A stretch of 64,000 nt of DNA from Phragmites australis. Taxonomy: Eukaryota; Streptophyta; Magnoliopsida; Poales; Poaceae. Position numbers and translations under genes: made by a program. The stretch covers positions 813,501 to 877,500 of the forward strand of contig NC_084936.1 in assembly GCF_958298935.1 (NCBI RefSeq), read 5' to 3'. Within the stretch, counting starts at the first letter, position 1; every line of letters begins with the position of its first letter. Shown in pieces: positions 45,290 through 55,350 of this stretch. The notes under the pieces are model-generated. The model saw only the letters and a program-made list of their open reading frames with translations, searched no databases and was not told where the DNA came from.

Positions 45290-45557
45290 TTTATGGTGAA
45301 TTTGGATAATCTTCATCATTCATCCGAGTTGATAAAATAGTCCCCGTGCAAAGCTAGATCTCATTTTTTTTCCAAAGATATTATCAATCACTCATGTCTT
45401 TCATACCAGACAGTTCCTTCCTTCCGGTAATTCTTCTCCTTCCACTTCAATCGGCGCAAAGTACTATATGAGAATTGTTTTCATCCCCGTATAAATCGGG
45501 CACCATCTTAATCCTCCCCAGAGCATTGCTACAGATGACCAATTCTAAAAGATACAG
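45282..45557. other. Intergenic, no gene seen
   Basis: AT-rich DNA between the transposon and the candidate LTR. Nothing recognised. Confidence 0.4.
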
Positions 45558-45620
45558 TGTAATACCCGAGCATTTGCAAAATAGGGTGTTGACTGCGGGG
45601 CCCGCACAAGTGCAAAATTT

Positions 45621-45690
45621 GACCTTTTGATTCGTTGCTTTGATGAACGATCGGAGACCTTTTGATTCGTTGCTTTGATGAACGATCGGA
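45621..45690. repeat. Perfect 35-bp tandem duplicate in the LTR
   Basis: The unit starting gaccttttgattcg at 45621 is repeated without change from 45656. Confidence 0.9.
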
Positions 45691-46375
45691 GACCGCAGAT
45701 GTGTAAATCTTATTGAGACGATTCTGTTTTGCTATCTAACGTCTCGTTTGAACAATTGGTAAATCCATAGTGAGCCCAGTAAATCTAGACCATCAAATGT
45801 AAATAAAAAATAAAAAAGAGATAAGGGCTGGTGGTATCGGTCACCACCCTGATCCCCACCCCAGAATGCCCTCGGTGCCACCTATTCCCAAAACCCTAGC
45901 AGTTGCTGCCATTCTCAATCCCTACCGTTGTCGACCCGGCGTCGCTGCCCGGCTGAGCCCGTCGCCGCTCGACCATGATCGCATCGCCACACCGCCTCCT
46001 GCACCGTCTGTCGACACTGCTTGGAGCCGCCTGTTGCCCCTCGGCCGCTGCTACCACTTGGCCGCCCGCCACTGCCTATCGAACGCTCGGTCGCGCCTAG
46101 TCATCATCACCGCCTAGTCGCACCCACCAGCAAGCATCTTTAGCTATCGCCGTCGTCGCTCTACACTATCGGTCGTCTCTATCGCCATCATTGGCGACCT
46201 GCAGCAGCTTGCTGCCCCACCGCGCTCTCCACGCGCCATGCCGTCTGCCTTGTGCTGCGGCCGCTAGTCACCAGCACGTGAGGCCGAGGCTGGGGAGGTT
46301 GGGCTGAGCGCTCAGGGGGGCTTTGAGCAGGGGGCTGGGGGGAGCAGAGGGTAGAGAGAGGATGGCCGAGTGGAG

Positions 46376-46520
46376 TTAGGGAGCAAAAGAGAAGAGAATA
46401 AAGAAGAAAGAAAAGAGAAAGAAGAGAAGAGAAGAAGAAAGAAGAGAAGAGAAGAAAGAAGAGAAGAGAAGAAAGGAAAAGAAGGAAGAAGAGGAAGAAG
46501 GAGGAGAAGGGGATTTCACG
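46376..46520 (+). repeat. Purine-rich (gaagaga)n tract
   Basis: A run of about 140 bases almost free of pyrimidines on the plus strand (gaagagaagaaagaag type). Its open frame (Glu/Lys/Arg only) is a by-product of the repeat and not a gene. Confidence 0.9.
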
Positions 46521-47704
46521 AGCTTGTTAGTTTTCACCGTTTGTTTGTAATCTCACTTCAAAGGTGACTTCTAATTAGTCCTTAGATACTTGTGGATAGT
46601 TAGGAACGATCGTTTTTGTCATCAGTTTGGTGTTTGAGTTGAACCTTTGCATGCAACATTTTAATTTGAAAATGGAGGCCTATTCGGTGAAGAATTCTAT
46701 TGTAAGGTTATAATGAATGTTGTAGGCCTCGCCGCCAGCTTTCTAAAGGCGTTGGTCTTGTTCAATTCGGATAAGCGAGTTAGGAGTATGTGGTATACTG
46801 TTGTTGTTGTCCGATGTGCTTTAATTCGAACTTTTATTTTGGTTCTTCGGTCCTTGACCTAACTAGAGAAGGATTCTGCCCATCATCAAGCTAGCCAAGA
46901 GATAGATGATTTTCTATAGGTTTCAGAAGTGGTGTATGTGGAGTTATTGGTCGTAGGAAGCGTGTTTTTGTTTTGTATGATGTCGCTGTGTTTGGTGCTA
47001 ATTATGCATTTGTTCAGGTGATGCCGCTTTGGGACGCAGCTAGTGTCTGTATTCATCGTTGGTAAAGGCAAGTAAATGTAGCGGTGGTTTGCTATAGCTA
47101 TAACCCGCTATTCTTACTACCCCCATCTTTAACTTTGAGCACACATGCCCAACCTAATAATCTACACATGATGAGTTTCTGTCTACTCTAGCACGATTAT
47201 TATGTTTAATGACGTCCTTCAAGTTAAGTGTGAATGAAATACATGTTGTTAGGACGCCTCACATAGAAGATGGAGTTCACTTATTCTCCCATATGAAGTG
47301 TTGAGATTCAAATCATGCATTATTCATAGTTGACATATGCATACATATGGATTTATATGTGGTCTTTATTTTAATTGGCATCAATGATGTTCTATATAAC
47401 GTGAGTAAGTGTTTAATATTGTTTTGGATGGGGATGCTATGGTGAATCAAAGTTAGTGGATCATGGCAAGTGGATGTAGTGGATACCTACTTTTTAACTT
47501 GTTATTTGGTTGCCTCTACCTTTTTAATTACAATTCATACAATTAATCTATTAATTTGAATGTGATGTATGTATCTTATTGTTTACCTTTCTGAAGTCTG
47601 AATAATTATTGTTTTATGAAGCGCAATAAGTGTGATACATCGCTTGCATTTAATATTTACTAAATTGCTCAATTCTTGAAGTATGAAGCATATATTGGAA
47701 GTCA

Positions 47705-48150
47705 TGCCATTGGTTATGTATGAAGCATCTCATGCATATGCATTTCCTGCATTGAAAGCTATGTCGCTATCCTATGGCAGTGATCGTGCCGGTATAACAC
47801 CATTCGTTCCCGAGAAAGGGTGCAGTGAATACCCTTATGTTCCCGAGAAGGAGTAAGGTTGATGACGAGCATAGCATGTGCATCCACACGCATTCCTATA
47901 GAAGCATTTTACATTGAAGTTATGTTTTTACTTATGCATGAAGCATGTCATACATATGCATCTCATGCATTGAAAGTTCTGTCATCATTCTATGGCCACG
48001 ACCGTACCGATACAATACCGTTCATTCCCGAGAAGGGGTGCGGTGCACACTCTTACATTGCCGAGAAGGAATAAGGGTGAGAAAGAGCATGACATATGCA
48101 TTCATATGCATCTTTGCACTGTAACTACGCTTTGGCATTGAATTATGAAT
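47705..48150. repeat. Tandem repeat, 219-bp unit, in the candidate solo LTR
   Basis: tgaagcat plus the following catatgcatttcctgcattg block at 47720 recurs as tgaagcatg and a catatgcatctcatgcattg block at 47939. cccgagaagg and related bases recur in both units. A third partial unit starts near 48086. Copies are diverged, so the duplication is not recent. Confidence 0.75.
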
Positions 48151-49174
48151 TTGACGCATCTTCGTGATGCGACATTTTACAATTGAAGTTTGAAGTTGAG
48201 GTAACTCATAAGGGTTACTCAAGCGCTATTACTTACTGCAGTTTCTTCTGTGATTGCTTATATGTGAAAGTGTGTTGCACAACATTCTTATGCATCTTTG
48301 TAGTGCAGCAGAGCTTATGTATTGGGATTGTGGATGAGGTCTCGCCTGCTAGGTATTTGAGTAGTATTACTACTTAATGATGGTATGAGGTTATAAATTG
48401 TTTAACCTTGCGGAGCTAACCTTTGTTGACTTATGGTTTTAATGTGATTTAAGATGCTTTTTGATCTATGTTGTGGCAGGGTGATATTAAATATAATTGT
48501 GTCTTATGCTCTATGATTTGTGATGATGCTAAAAAAACGCATTCCCACCATAGGAGTAATGTTGGGTAATTGCAGTAAGAAGTCTATAAAGTATTCATGT
48601 CTAGTTTTGAATCATGAAACGCTTTAGCCCGGTAATTGAGTTGCTGATGTTATCTTTAACTCGGGCTATATACGATGTGTTTTTATTGATGCTACCTTTA
48701 GCTTGAGCTTTATGTGATGTTCTTCTTGGTAATGTGGTCACAATATATTTTAAACTAACACTTAATCAACTTGTAGTTTGACTAGCTTGTTATAGCAGTT
48801 TACTTGCTAAGATTTTCGAATCTCACTCTTGTTTCCTTCCATGTGCGTCGTGAGGTGATAGCGAGCATGTGGGATGGGTAGCATCACGTCTTCTGTAGGT
48901 TCACCTTTACCCTTTGTTTATTTGTTGTAATGCCTGCTTGGTGTATTTCAGATGTTATATGTTGTATGATATCTTGTTGTGGAGAATTTGGTTGTATGGT
49001 CGAGGCATGTTCTCTGTTTGGTACGATTATTATTGTTGTTAGTGTGATGATATATATGTTTTGAGGTGGTCAGTTAAATATCTAGTTATAGGGGAGGTGT
49101 TGTCGAAATTTTCTTGTTCAGAGGTAGTTTAGTGCGCTCCGGGCTTATAGCGGTCCCCGGGGTGTTACATACGG

Positions 49175-50344
49175 TCCCTCCACCCTCCTATCTAAGTATT
49201 CGTCATTCTATTTCTTTTGAAATTATATGATTATGTTGTGAATTTTGTGTATACAAATCTCTTTTTTGTTATGCTATATTTTTTATTTTTTCAAATTATT
49301 ATATTTTATATTGATTTCACGTATAAATACGTGTACAATTGCTAGTTCTGAATCTGTTGGCCGAGAGCCCCTCTCTATAAAAGAGCTCGATCGAGCTGTG
49401 ATCGTGAGCTCTACTTTTCTTTATTCTCTTTTGATTTCTACTTCTCTCCAAACCTTTTCGGTCGATCTCTTCTTTTCTTTTGTCTCCGCCAGCCGGCCGG
49501 CCAGACATTAATATTCCCCGGCCACACATGCTGATGCATATCGTTCCTCGATTTCTTTAATTTCCTGTTGAATTTATTGGATATCTATCTATGATCGATG
49601 CAGCATCAGAACACAATTTAACGAAACGATATGATTAATTTTGTACGGTGAAATCGATATATATAGTTGTAAATCATTTTTCAAGTACTCCAGAAGATCA
49701 GTAAAGCGTAGATGGATATGTAGTAGAACCCAAGCAACACGCAACTCACCAACAAGAAGTTTGGTGCTCTAAAGCGAGCGTGCGTGCCACTGTAGCCTCT
49801 TTTAATCTCCCTAGCTTTTGGCTCTTGGAAGAAACAGCAAGTATATATCATCAGGCAAGCCATGAAATCAGTTATGCCATGCTTGTCTCTTACAGTAGCT
49901 AATGATGATATGATGAAGACTGGACGTTACCTAACTAACCGAAAGACACAGCTGCATATTTCGCCATGCAAGGACATATATTGCTCCGCGTTATTTCCTA
50001 TTTCTCGGTTTTCCTGAAAATGGAGCTTCTTACAGTCGACTGGAATTGAACAGGCCGGCAAGCTTCTCGGAGGGGTTTTGGGGGCACGGATGTGCTCCTG
50101 GTTTAAAGAGATGTCTAAGGTAGCAGGGTGATCTGGTGGTGGTAGCAGATGCGGGGTAGGGTGGCAAAATGGCGGGAGAGGCAAGTGACGGCCCGGCGAC
50201 ATCGGATTAGCACGGTGAGAGTGGCAGGCAGGGGAGCGTCACACTGTGTCGCTGAGGAAGAAGAAAAGAGTAGCACCGCCCGATCGGGATTCTAGGGATG
50301 AGGTTGGTCGACCTCAATAAGTTGCCTGACTGTTAGATCATACT
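49175..50344. other. Intergenic, no gene seen
   Basis: AT-rich with short chance frames; a GC-richer part lies at 50040-50290. No element or gene that I can support. Confidence 0.4.
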
Positions 50345-50624
50345 CAATGAATTCCTTTCGTGATCCAAAATCTCTTCGCGATCTGGAATCCCTTCGCGAA
50401 GGGATTTTCGTTCTTTTCAGCGCTCCAATAATTTTCCTTCACGATTTTCTTCACGAAGGAATTTTTCAAGTTCATTCCTTTCAGGACGGGAGTCTCCCTC
50501 ATTTCACTTTACGAATCCCTATGAAAACAAGCTGTTAGAGATAAAAGAAAATAAAAAGAATAGGAACAGGGAAGAAAATCGGAAAAGAAACAAAATAAAG
50601 AAAAAATGGTTAGGGATGATCTTA
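50345..50624. mobile_element. MITE-like element, copy 5 (most complete)
   Basis: It contains gaattcctttcgtgatcc, gcgctccaataattttcc and aggacgggagtctccctc, then an A-rich body, and ends ggttagggatgatctta. The orientation is opposite to copies 1 and 3 and the same as copy 2. Non-coding. Confidence 0.6.
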
Positions 50625-51484
50625 ACAAATTGACAACGGACTATAATCCTCCGAACAAGATCCTTTAGTGCGATATACTAAGTAGTTGTAAAAAAAGTCA
50701 ATATATTCATATCTACCTAGCTACCTATAGTGACCAATGAACAAAAAAGTTATATCTTGGAAATATAGCAAACACTAAATGATGAGGTAGAGGCTTTATA
50801 GCCATATCACGTCTTAGGATCCTATAAGGATAAATAAAAAAGAACACTTCACAGCTTTTAAAAGGATAGATAAAAAACAACATGCGGAGTATTTGATTTT
50901 GTTACTAAGTTATACTCCATGCGCGATCAATGCCATAATTAAGTTGATCCCAAGTTCAAATATATGCACGATGGATTAGTGCTAGCTATCCGATCCGTCC
51001 AGAAATATCACCACCACGCTCGATCGGTATGCACTAATAGTCTCATGCGTGTACAATGACGTGCATGCCAACCACACCACTAGCAATAATCGGGCTAATT
51101 GTCATCTTTTTTCGAGAGCACGCTAGCTTTATTGCATTGTCATCTTAGCTTGGATGGTCAACATTAGCAACAACCAACACCTACCTAGCTAGCTCGTACT
51201 ATATACGTTTGGCAAATTATAGGGCTTCAATTTTAACACCTAGCGCAGCTTGTGTCGGATCCTCCTTTAGGTCAACTTATGTAACTCATATCGGTCACTG
51301 GATCAGTAGCTGTTACGTATATATTTTTAATAGAAATAGACATCATAGACATACATCGATTAAAATACGATATTACGATACAATATAGAGTTTGTTACAA
51401 TAAAGATCCGTAGGTATAATTAAACAAAGCCTCATAACACAACAGAGACAATGTAGAAGTGACTAAGTCCTACTTTTTTAGGTG
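50625..51484. other. Intergenic, no gene seen
   Basis: AT-rich. Around 51360-51420 are motifs (acgatattac, gatccgtaggta) faintly like 20288-20330, perhaps an old relic of the same repeat. Nothing else. Confidence 0.35.
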
Positions 51485-51705
51485 GTTTGCATATATTTTT
51501 TTTTAGTATATTATATTTTATATAGAAATATAAAGATATTATCAAAATCTATTAAAATTGATGGATTTTTTTTAAAAAATCATGTAATTCACGTTGGAGT
51601 ATCTTAGAATGAGTATATAAGTATACTTATAGTGATAAAAGAGTATATCTAATTTATTTATGTAGTATATCATAGTAGAAAGTATATACTCCAATGAGTA
51701 CAGAG
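51485..51705. mobile_element. Truncated relative of the 43363-43730 MITE
   Basis: It shares the right half of that element: ttggagtatcttagaat, gataaaagagtatat and tatatactcc near the end. The left terminus is lost or heavily diverged. Confidence 0.6.
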
Positions 51706-51866
51706 ACTAGTTCCCTCTCTCTCTATATATATAGACACACGTTGAATAGCTACTACATCCATTAACAATTAATTTATTTACAAGATTGTAGAATTATGCA
51801 TGGAACATATTTCCCATGGATGGATGGTCCCTCACCTTTTTCCCATCCACTTAAATTAAGCAACAA

Positions 51867-51897
51867 CCCCCCCCCCCCCCACACACACACACACAAA
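51867..51897. repeat. (C)n(AC)n compound microsatellite
   Basis: A run of about 14 C followed by about eight AC units. Confidence 0.95.
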
Positions 51898-51951
51898 AAC
51901 ATCAAAGCTAAAAAAAATCAAATTATTTCATTCTATATATACTCTCTCTTT

Positions 51952-52249
51952 GAGGAATTGAGCATAATTAGTTTCCAGGCCAGGGCCAGGCTGTTCAAGA
52001 CCTGGCCCAACCCGAAATAAGTCCCGATATAATCGGGCTTTTGCAGACAACAAAGTTAATCAAACATCAGAAGCAGATGATATATATCTACTCTCACACA
52101 CACAAAAACATAAAAGTATATATATATATATATATGAGGAATTGAGCACAATTAGTTTCCGGGCCAGGGTCAGGCTGTTTGAGACCCGGCCCAGCCCGAA
52201 ATAAGTCCTGATATAATCGAGCTTTTGCACACAACAAAGATAATCAAAC
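51952..52249. repeat. Direct duplication in the 3' flank of the NHL gene
   Basis: 51952-52065 and 52136-52249 are the same roughly 114-bp sequence (gaggaattgagcayaattag ... caaac) with about 90% identity, 184 bp apart. Between them lie CA and TA runs. It sits 80-380 bp beyond the stop of the NDR1/HIN1-like gene, so the first copy read may belong to its 3' UTR. Confidence 0.8.
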
Positions 52250-52327
52250 TAGTAACCAAATTGAGCATGCAGTGCACAGCAGAGTGCCTTGATGGATGAC
52301 TTGAACAAATTAAGAGGAAAAAAAAAC

Positions 52328-52975
52328 TCAGACATCGACGACGCATGCGGCCGCGCGCTGGAACTTGAAGTACCCGAGCCCCCCGCCGGTGTTGGAGCCG
52401 TAGCTCCCCTGTCCATCGTTGACGGTGAGCAGCGCGGGGCACCTGACCCGGAGGTGGTAGTGGCTGGTGATGAACGCCCCCGCCTTCCACCGTATCCACC
52501 CGTCCACCCGGATGGTGACGAGCAGGTACCCCGCCGTCTCGTCCTGCGTGAGCGCCTCGGCGAGGTAGGGCGGGAGCGGGACGTTGGCGGCGGAGAGGAA
52601 TGGCGACCAGACGGAGGCGTCGAGGTGGCCCTGGTAGGCGGGGGGGAGCGCCGTGGGGACGGTGATCTGCAGGCCCCGGTACTCGGCGAAGGCGTCGAGG
52701 CGGTCATAGTAGATGCCCACCCTGTCGTTGGGGTTGCGCGCCGCCAGCGTGGCCTGCATGGTGACGGTGAGGTAGGAGGAGGAGCTGACGTTGATGCAGA
52801 CGATGGCCACGTCGTTGAGGTAGAAGCGCGGCTTGGTGGGGCGGAGGACGAGCCAGACGGTGAGCACGATGAGATGGACGATGAGGATGATGGCGACGAC
52901 GGCAGCGCAGTACCGCCGGTGGAGGCGCTGCTGCTCGCAGTCCTTGTGCTGGTCGCAGTACTTGATCGACATCAC
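52328..52975 (-). CDS. NDR1/HIN1-like (LEA_2) membrane protein
   Basis: One exon, 215 codons. The N-terminal 20 residues are polar with Cys and His (MMSIKYCDQHKDCEQQ). Residues about 23-45 form one strongly hydrophobic segment (CAAVVAIILIVHLIVLTVWL), so the protein is expected to be anchored in a membrane with the rest outside the cytosol or in the lumen. Residues about 50-200 form a LEA_2-type beta-sandwich domain: PRFYLNDVAIVCINVSSSS, then the conserved NPNDRVGIYYDRLDAFAEYR and a later VTIRVDGWIRWKAG. Members of this plant family act at the plasma membrane or plasmodesmata in defence and senescence signalling. The catalytic term does not apply; it is not an enzyme. Length 190-230 is normal for the family. 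A long plus-strand frame over the same DNA is an antisense shadow. The gene looks intact. Confidence 0.9.
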   Translation of the reverse strand: MMSIKYCDQHKDCEQQRLHRRYCAAVVAIILIVHLIVLTVWLVLRPTKPRFYLNDVAIVCINVSSSSYLTVTMQATLAARNPNDRVGIYYDRLDAFAEYRGLQITVPTALPPAYQGHLDASVWSPFLSAANVPLPPYLAEALTQDETAGYLLVTIRVDGWIRWKAGAFITSHYHLRVRCPALLTVNDGQGSYGSNTGGGLGYFKFQRAAACVVDV

Positions 52976-53149
52976 TGCTACAAGTATTCAGTTCTTCTTC
53001 CTCTTCCTCTTCTTGCAGGGAAGATTGGCCGGGTTTGTGTTTGGGTGCAGTGTGAGGAGGACAGTGGTAGCTCACTCGAGAGGAGAAGAAACTCCAAACA
53101 AGGGCCGGGGTGCTGGCCGGTGTAGATAAGCTGTGCTAGCTAGGCCTTT

Positions 53150-53156
53150 CTTTATA
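53150..53156 (-). promoter_or_regulatory. Probable TATA box of the NHL gene
   Basis: TATAAAG on the minus strand, 175 bp before the ATG at 52975, implying a leader of about 145 bases. Confidence 0.5.
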
Positions 53157-53159
53157 CAT

Positions 53160-54612
53160 CCTAGTACGTAAATTGATAAACAAAAAGAAGATGAATAACA
53201 AGTTTTGAGAAAAATATCCTTGGCATGGAGAGTCCAATTCAAAACAAAAATAATTAGATATCTCACTTATTAGGTTAGAGATTTTAATATCTAATTCGTT
53301 GAGTTAGAAAATACCCTATGAGTCTAGTGTATATAATAGATCATTAAAAACAAAAAAAATTATTCGATATCTTATGTACCCTCCACCTATTAGTTAGATC
53401 TGCCTCTGTTTAGTGCTACCTACAGTTGCGTCAAGGAATGCAGTTGCGCCAATATTATAGAAGAAACTAGTGCTTTTGGCAAGCCACCGCTAAGACCAAA
53501 AGCCTAATCTAGTGTGCTTTGCAGCTTGAGTATCAGTCGACGGGCCTGGGATAAAGGTGACTCTTGGTAGCGTACAGATCCGAATATGTGTACGAACCGT
53601 ACAGAGAAAAGGCAGTTGTAGATTGCAGACTAAGCTTATTTACACCCGCTTTCCATGCACTGATCGCAGCTGACATTTGCATCATGTTGCTGAAGATCCA
53701 AGTACTTGGTTGCTGAGAAAACAATCCCGTCAGGAACATATGGAGTACTGGTGAAGACTGAAGACTGTATGTTTCCTTACGTCCATTGCATGATCCGTTA
53801 ATTCAGTCCAGCACATCCTATTCCTATGCCACGTGGCGTGCCGCCTATAAGTACTTGCTCCAAATGTTGAGACAAATAAAAAAAGGCAAAACAAATCGTG
53901 CTCCTATAATTCACGGGATAAAACATATATTTTTCGATAAAGAAAGCTTTACTGATTTTTATCATTTTATCAAGATGATACAAACACATAAGAATTCTTT
54001 TCGGCTTCTGCATGACTCTGCTACAAACAACCACAAAAGGTAAAAGGATAAACCATATATAGGTTGCACCAAAATGATTTACTACAAGACTAGAAGACAT
54101 CCTGCTGGAATTCACCAATCTTGCGTTCCAAACTAACTGGTCCTGGCTCAAGGAATCATTTGCAGCTAGGTTTGCACTGTGATCATGGAGAGACCAGACC
54201 AGTACTCTGTAAAAAGGAAATCCGGCCCATAATCTCTTTTACTTTATACCAACCATATGTTCTTGTTGGTAAGCTGAGATTGGCCCATCACCAGACTGAT
54301 GATTTGTTGTGTACATTATATTGTACAGTAAGCTGAAGAGGAGAACACTGATCGACTTGGAAAGTTGGAGAGTAGTGGCGGCAGGTAGGGTGTCCATATC
54401 GGGCAGCTTCAGTCATTTTCAGAGTAGTCCATTTCCACATCATTTTTTACCTACAAAAATAAAAACAAAAGACAAACAATTCATTAAAGCGAGCACAACG
54501 AGCTAGAGGGCGAGACGTGGTTGTTCTAGATCACCTTATCACCTCTCCTTCCTTCAATTTGTTCTTCCAGGCAGCAGCCATCCCCATCACCTTCTTCAAA
54601 AGAGAGCAAAAT

Positions 54613-54613
<1 letters not shown>
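53160..54613. other. Intergenic, no gene seen
   Basis: Upstream DNA of the NHL gene. AT-rich to 53400, then mixed. Only short frames without domains. Confidence 0.4.
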
Positions 54614-54665
<52 letters not shown>

Positions 54666-54704
54666 CGCGCGCGCGCGCGCGCGCGTGTATGTATATATAT
54701 TATG
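54614..54704. repeat. (TA)n(TG)n(CG)n compound microsatellite
   Basis: About 20 TA units, then about seven TG, then about eleven CG, then TG/TA again. All alternating purine-pyrimidine, so it is prone to Z-DNA and slippage. Confidence 0.95.
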
Positions 54705-55350
54705 TGTATAGGCTCAAGTCTAGTTATTATTGTGTCACCCTCAATTATAATCTAAAAAATAGTATAGTTATAATCCGTAAGATAGCGAGTTATAATTAGA
54801 CGTAAATAAAAAAATTGAGTTGTAATTACATTATAGATGAATGTAGCTGTTACCGAATTCCTTATCTAATGATGTATAACCTAGGAAACACGATTGTAAT
54901 CCTAATATAATCTAAAACGTAACTCGTTAGCTTCTTATGTTACAATTATATATTTCTGAATGTGTAGTTGTAACTAGTCTACCTAACAGATTGTAACTGA
55001 CAGTTATTTAAGTTGTAATTAGAGGACAATAAACTACATTTTGTACGTGAGCTTGCTAGCCAGGCCCAGACCTCTCTTCTGAGAACACAACACCATAAGC
55101 CCTCTCTAAACTTTACATTTTGTCAGCTCGATCCGGCATCATCCTAGCTCTTGTCTGTTCATGGCTTCCGGAGTTTCTTTCTTGCATTGCTTTGGTCCCA
55201 AAGAGTAATGGGAGCAATTGAGCACTATGATCAGTATGGTACGGTATGGTTGGTTGGTGGCAGATCAAGTTCAAGCAACAGCTCCAGCACCAGCTGAGGT
55301 AGAGAGAGAATCAGGCTGGTGGGCTCTCCCCTCCCCCTGCAATATACTCC
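54705..55350. other. Intergenic, no gene seen
   Basis: 54720-55030 has several gttgtaatta-like motifs, perhaps an old AT-rich repeat. No gene. Confidence 0.35.

Larger units (their letters stand above)
45558..49169. mobile_element. Candidate solo LTR, 3.6 kb
   Basis: The block starts tgtaatacccgag and ends ggggtgttaca, the inverted termini (TGTAAYACCC ... GGTGTTACA) of many grass Gypsy-type LTRs. Flanks are tacag on the left (45553-45557) and tacgg on the right (49170-49174), a near-match 5-bp target duplication. No gag or pol sequence occurs inside or next to it, and the second LTR is absent, which fits LTR-LTR recombination. Inside are a perfect 35-bp tandem duplicate, a purine-rich tract and a 219-bp tandem repeat. 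Confidence 0.6.

Noticed and set aside
46370..46567. Glu/Lys/Arg-only open frame
   Set aside because: A direct product of the purine-rich simple repeat.
52289..53125. 278-codon plus-strand frame over the NHL gene, longer than the gene itself
   Set aside because: Its composition (Glu/Asp/Gly/Val-rich) is that of an antisense frame; the minus-strand frame has a membrane segment and the LEA_2 pattern.
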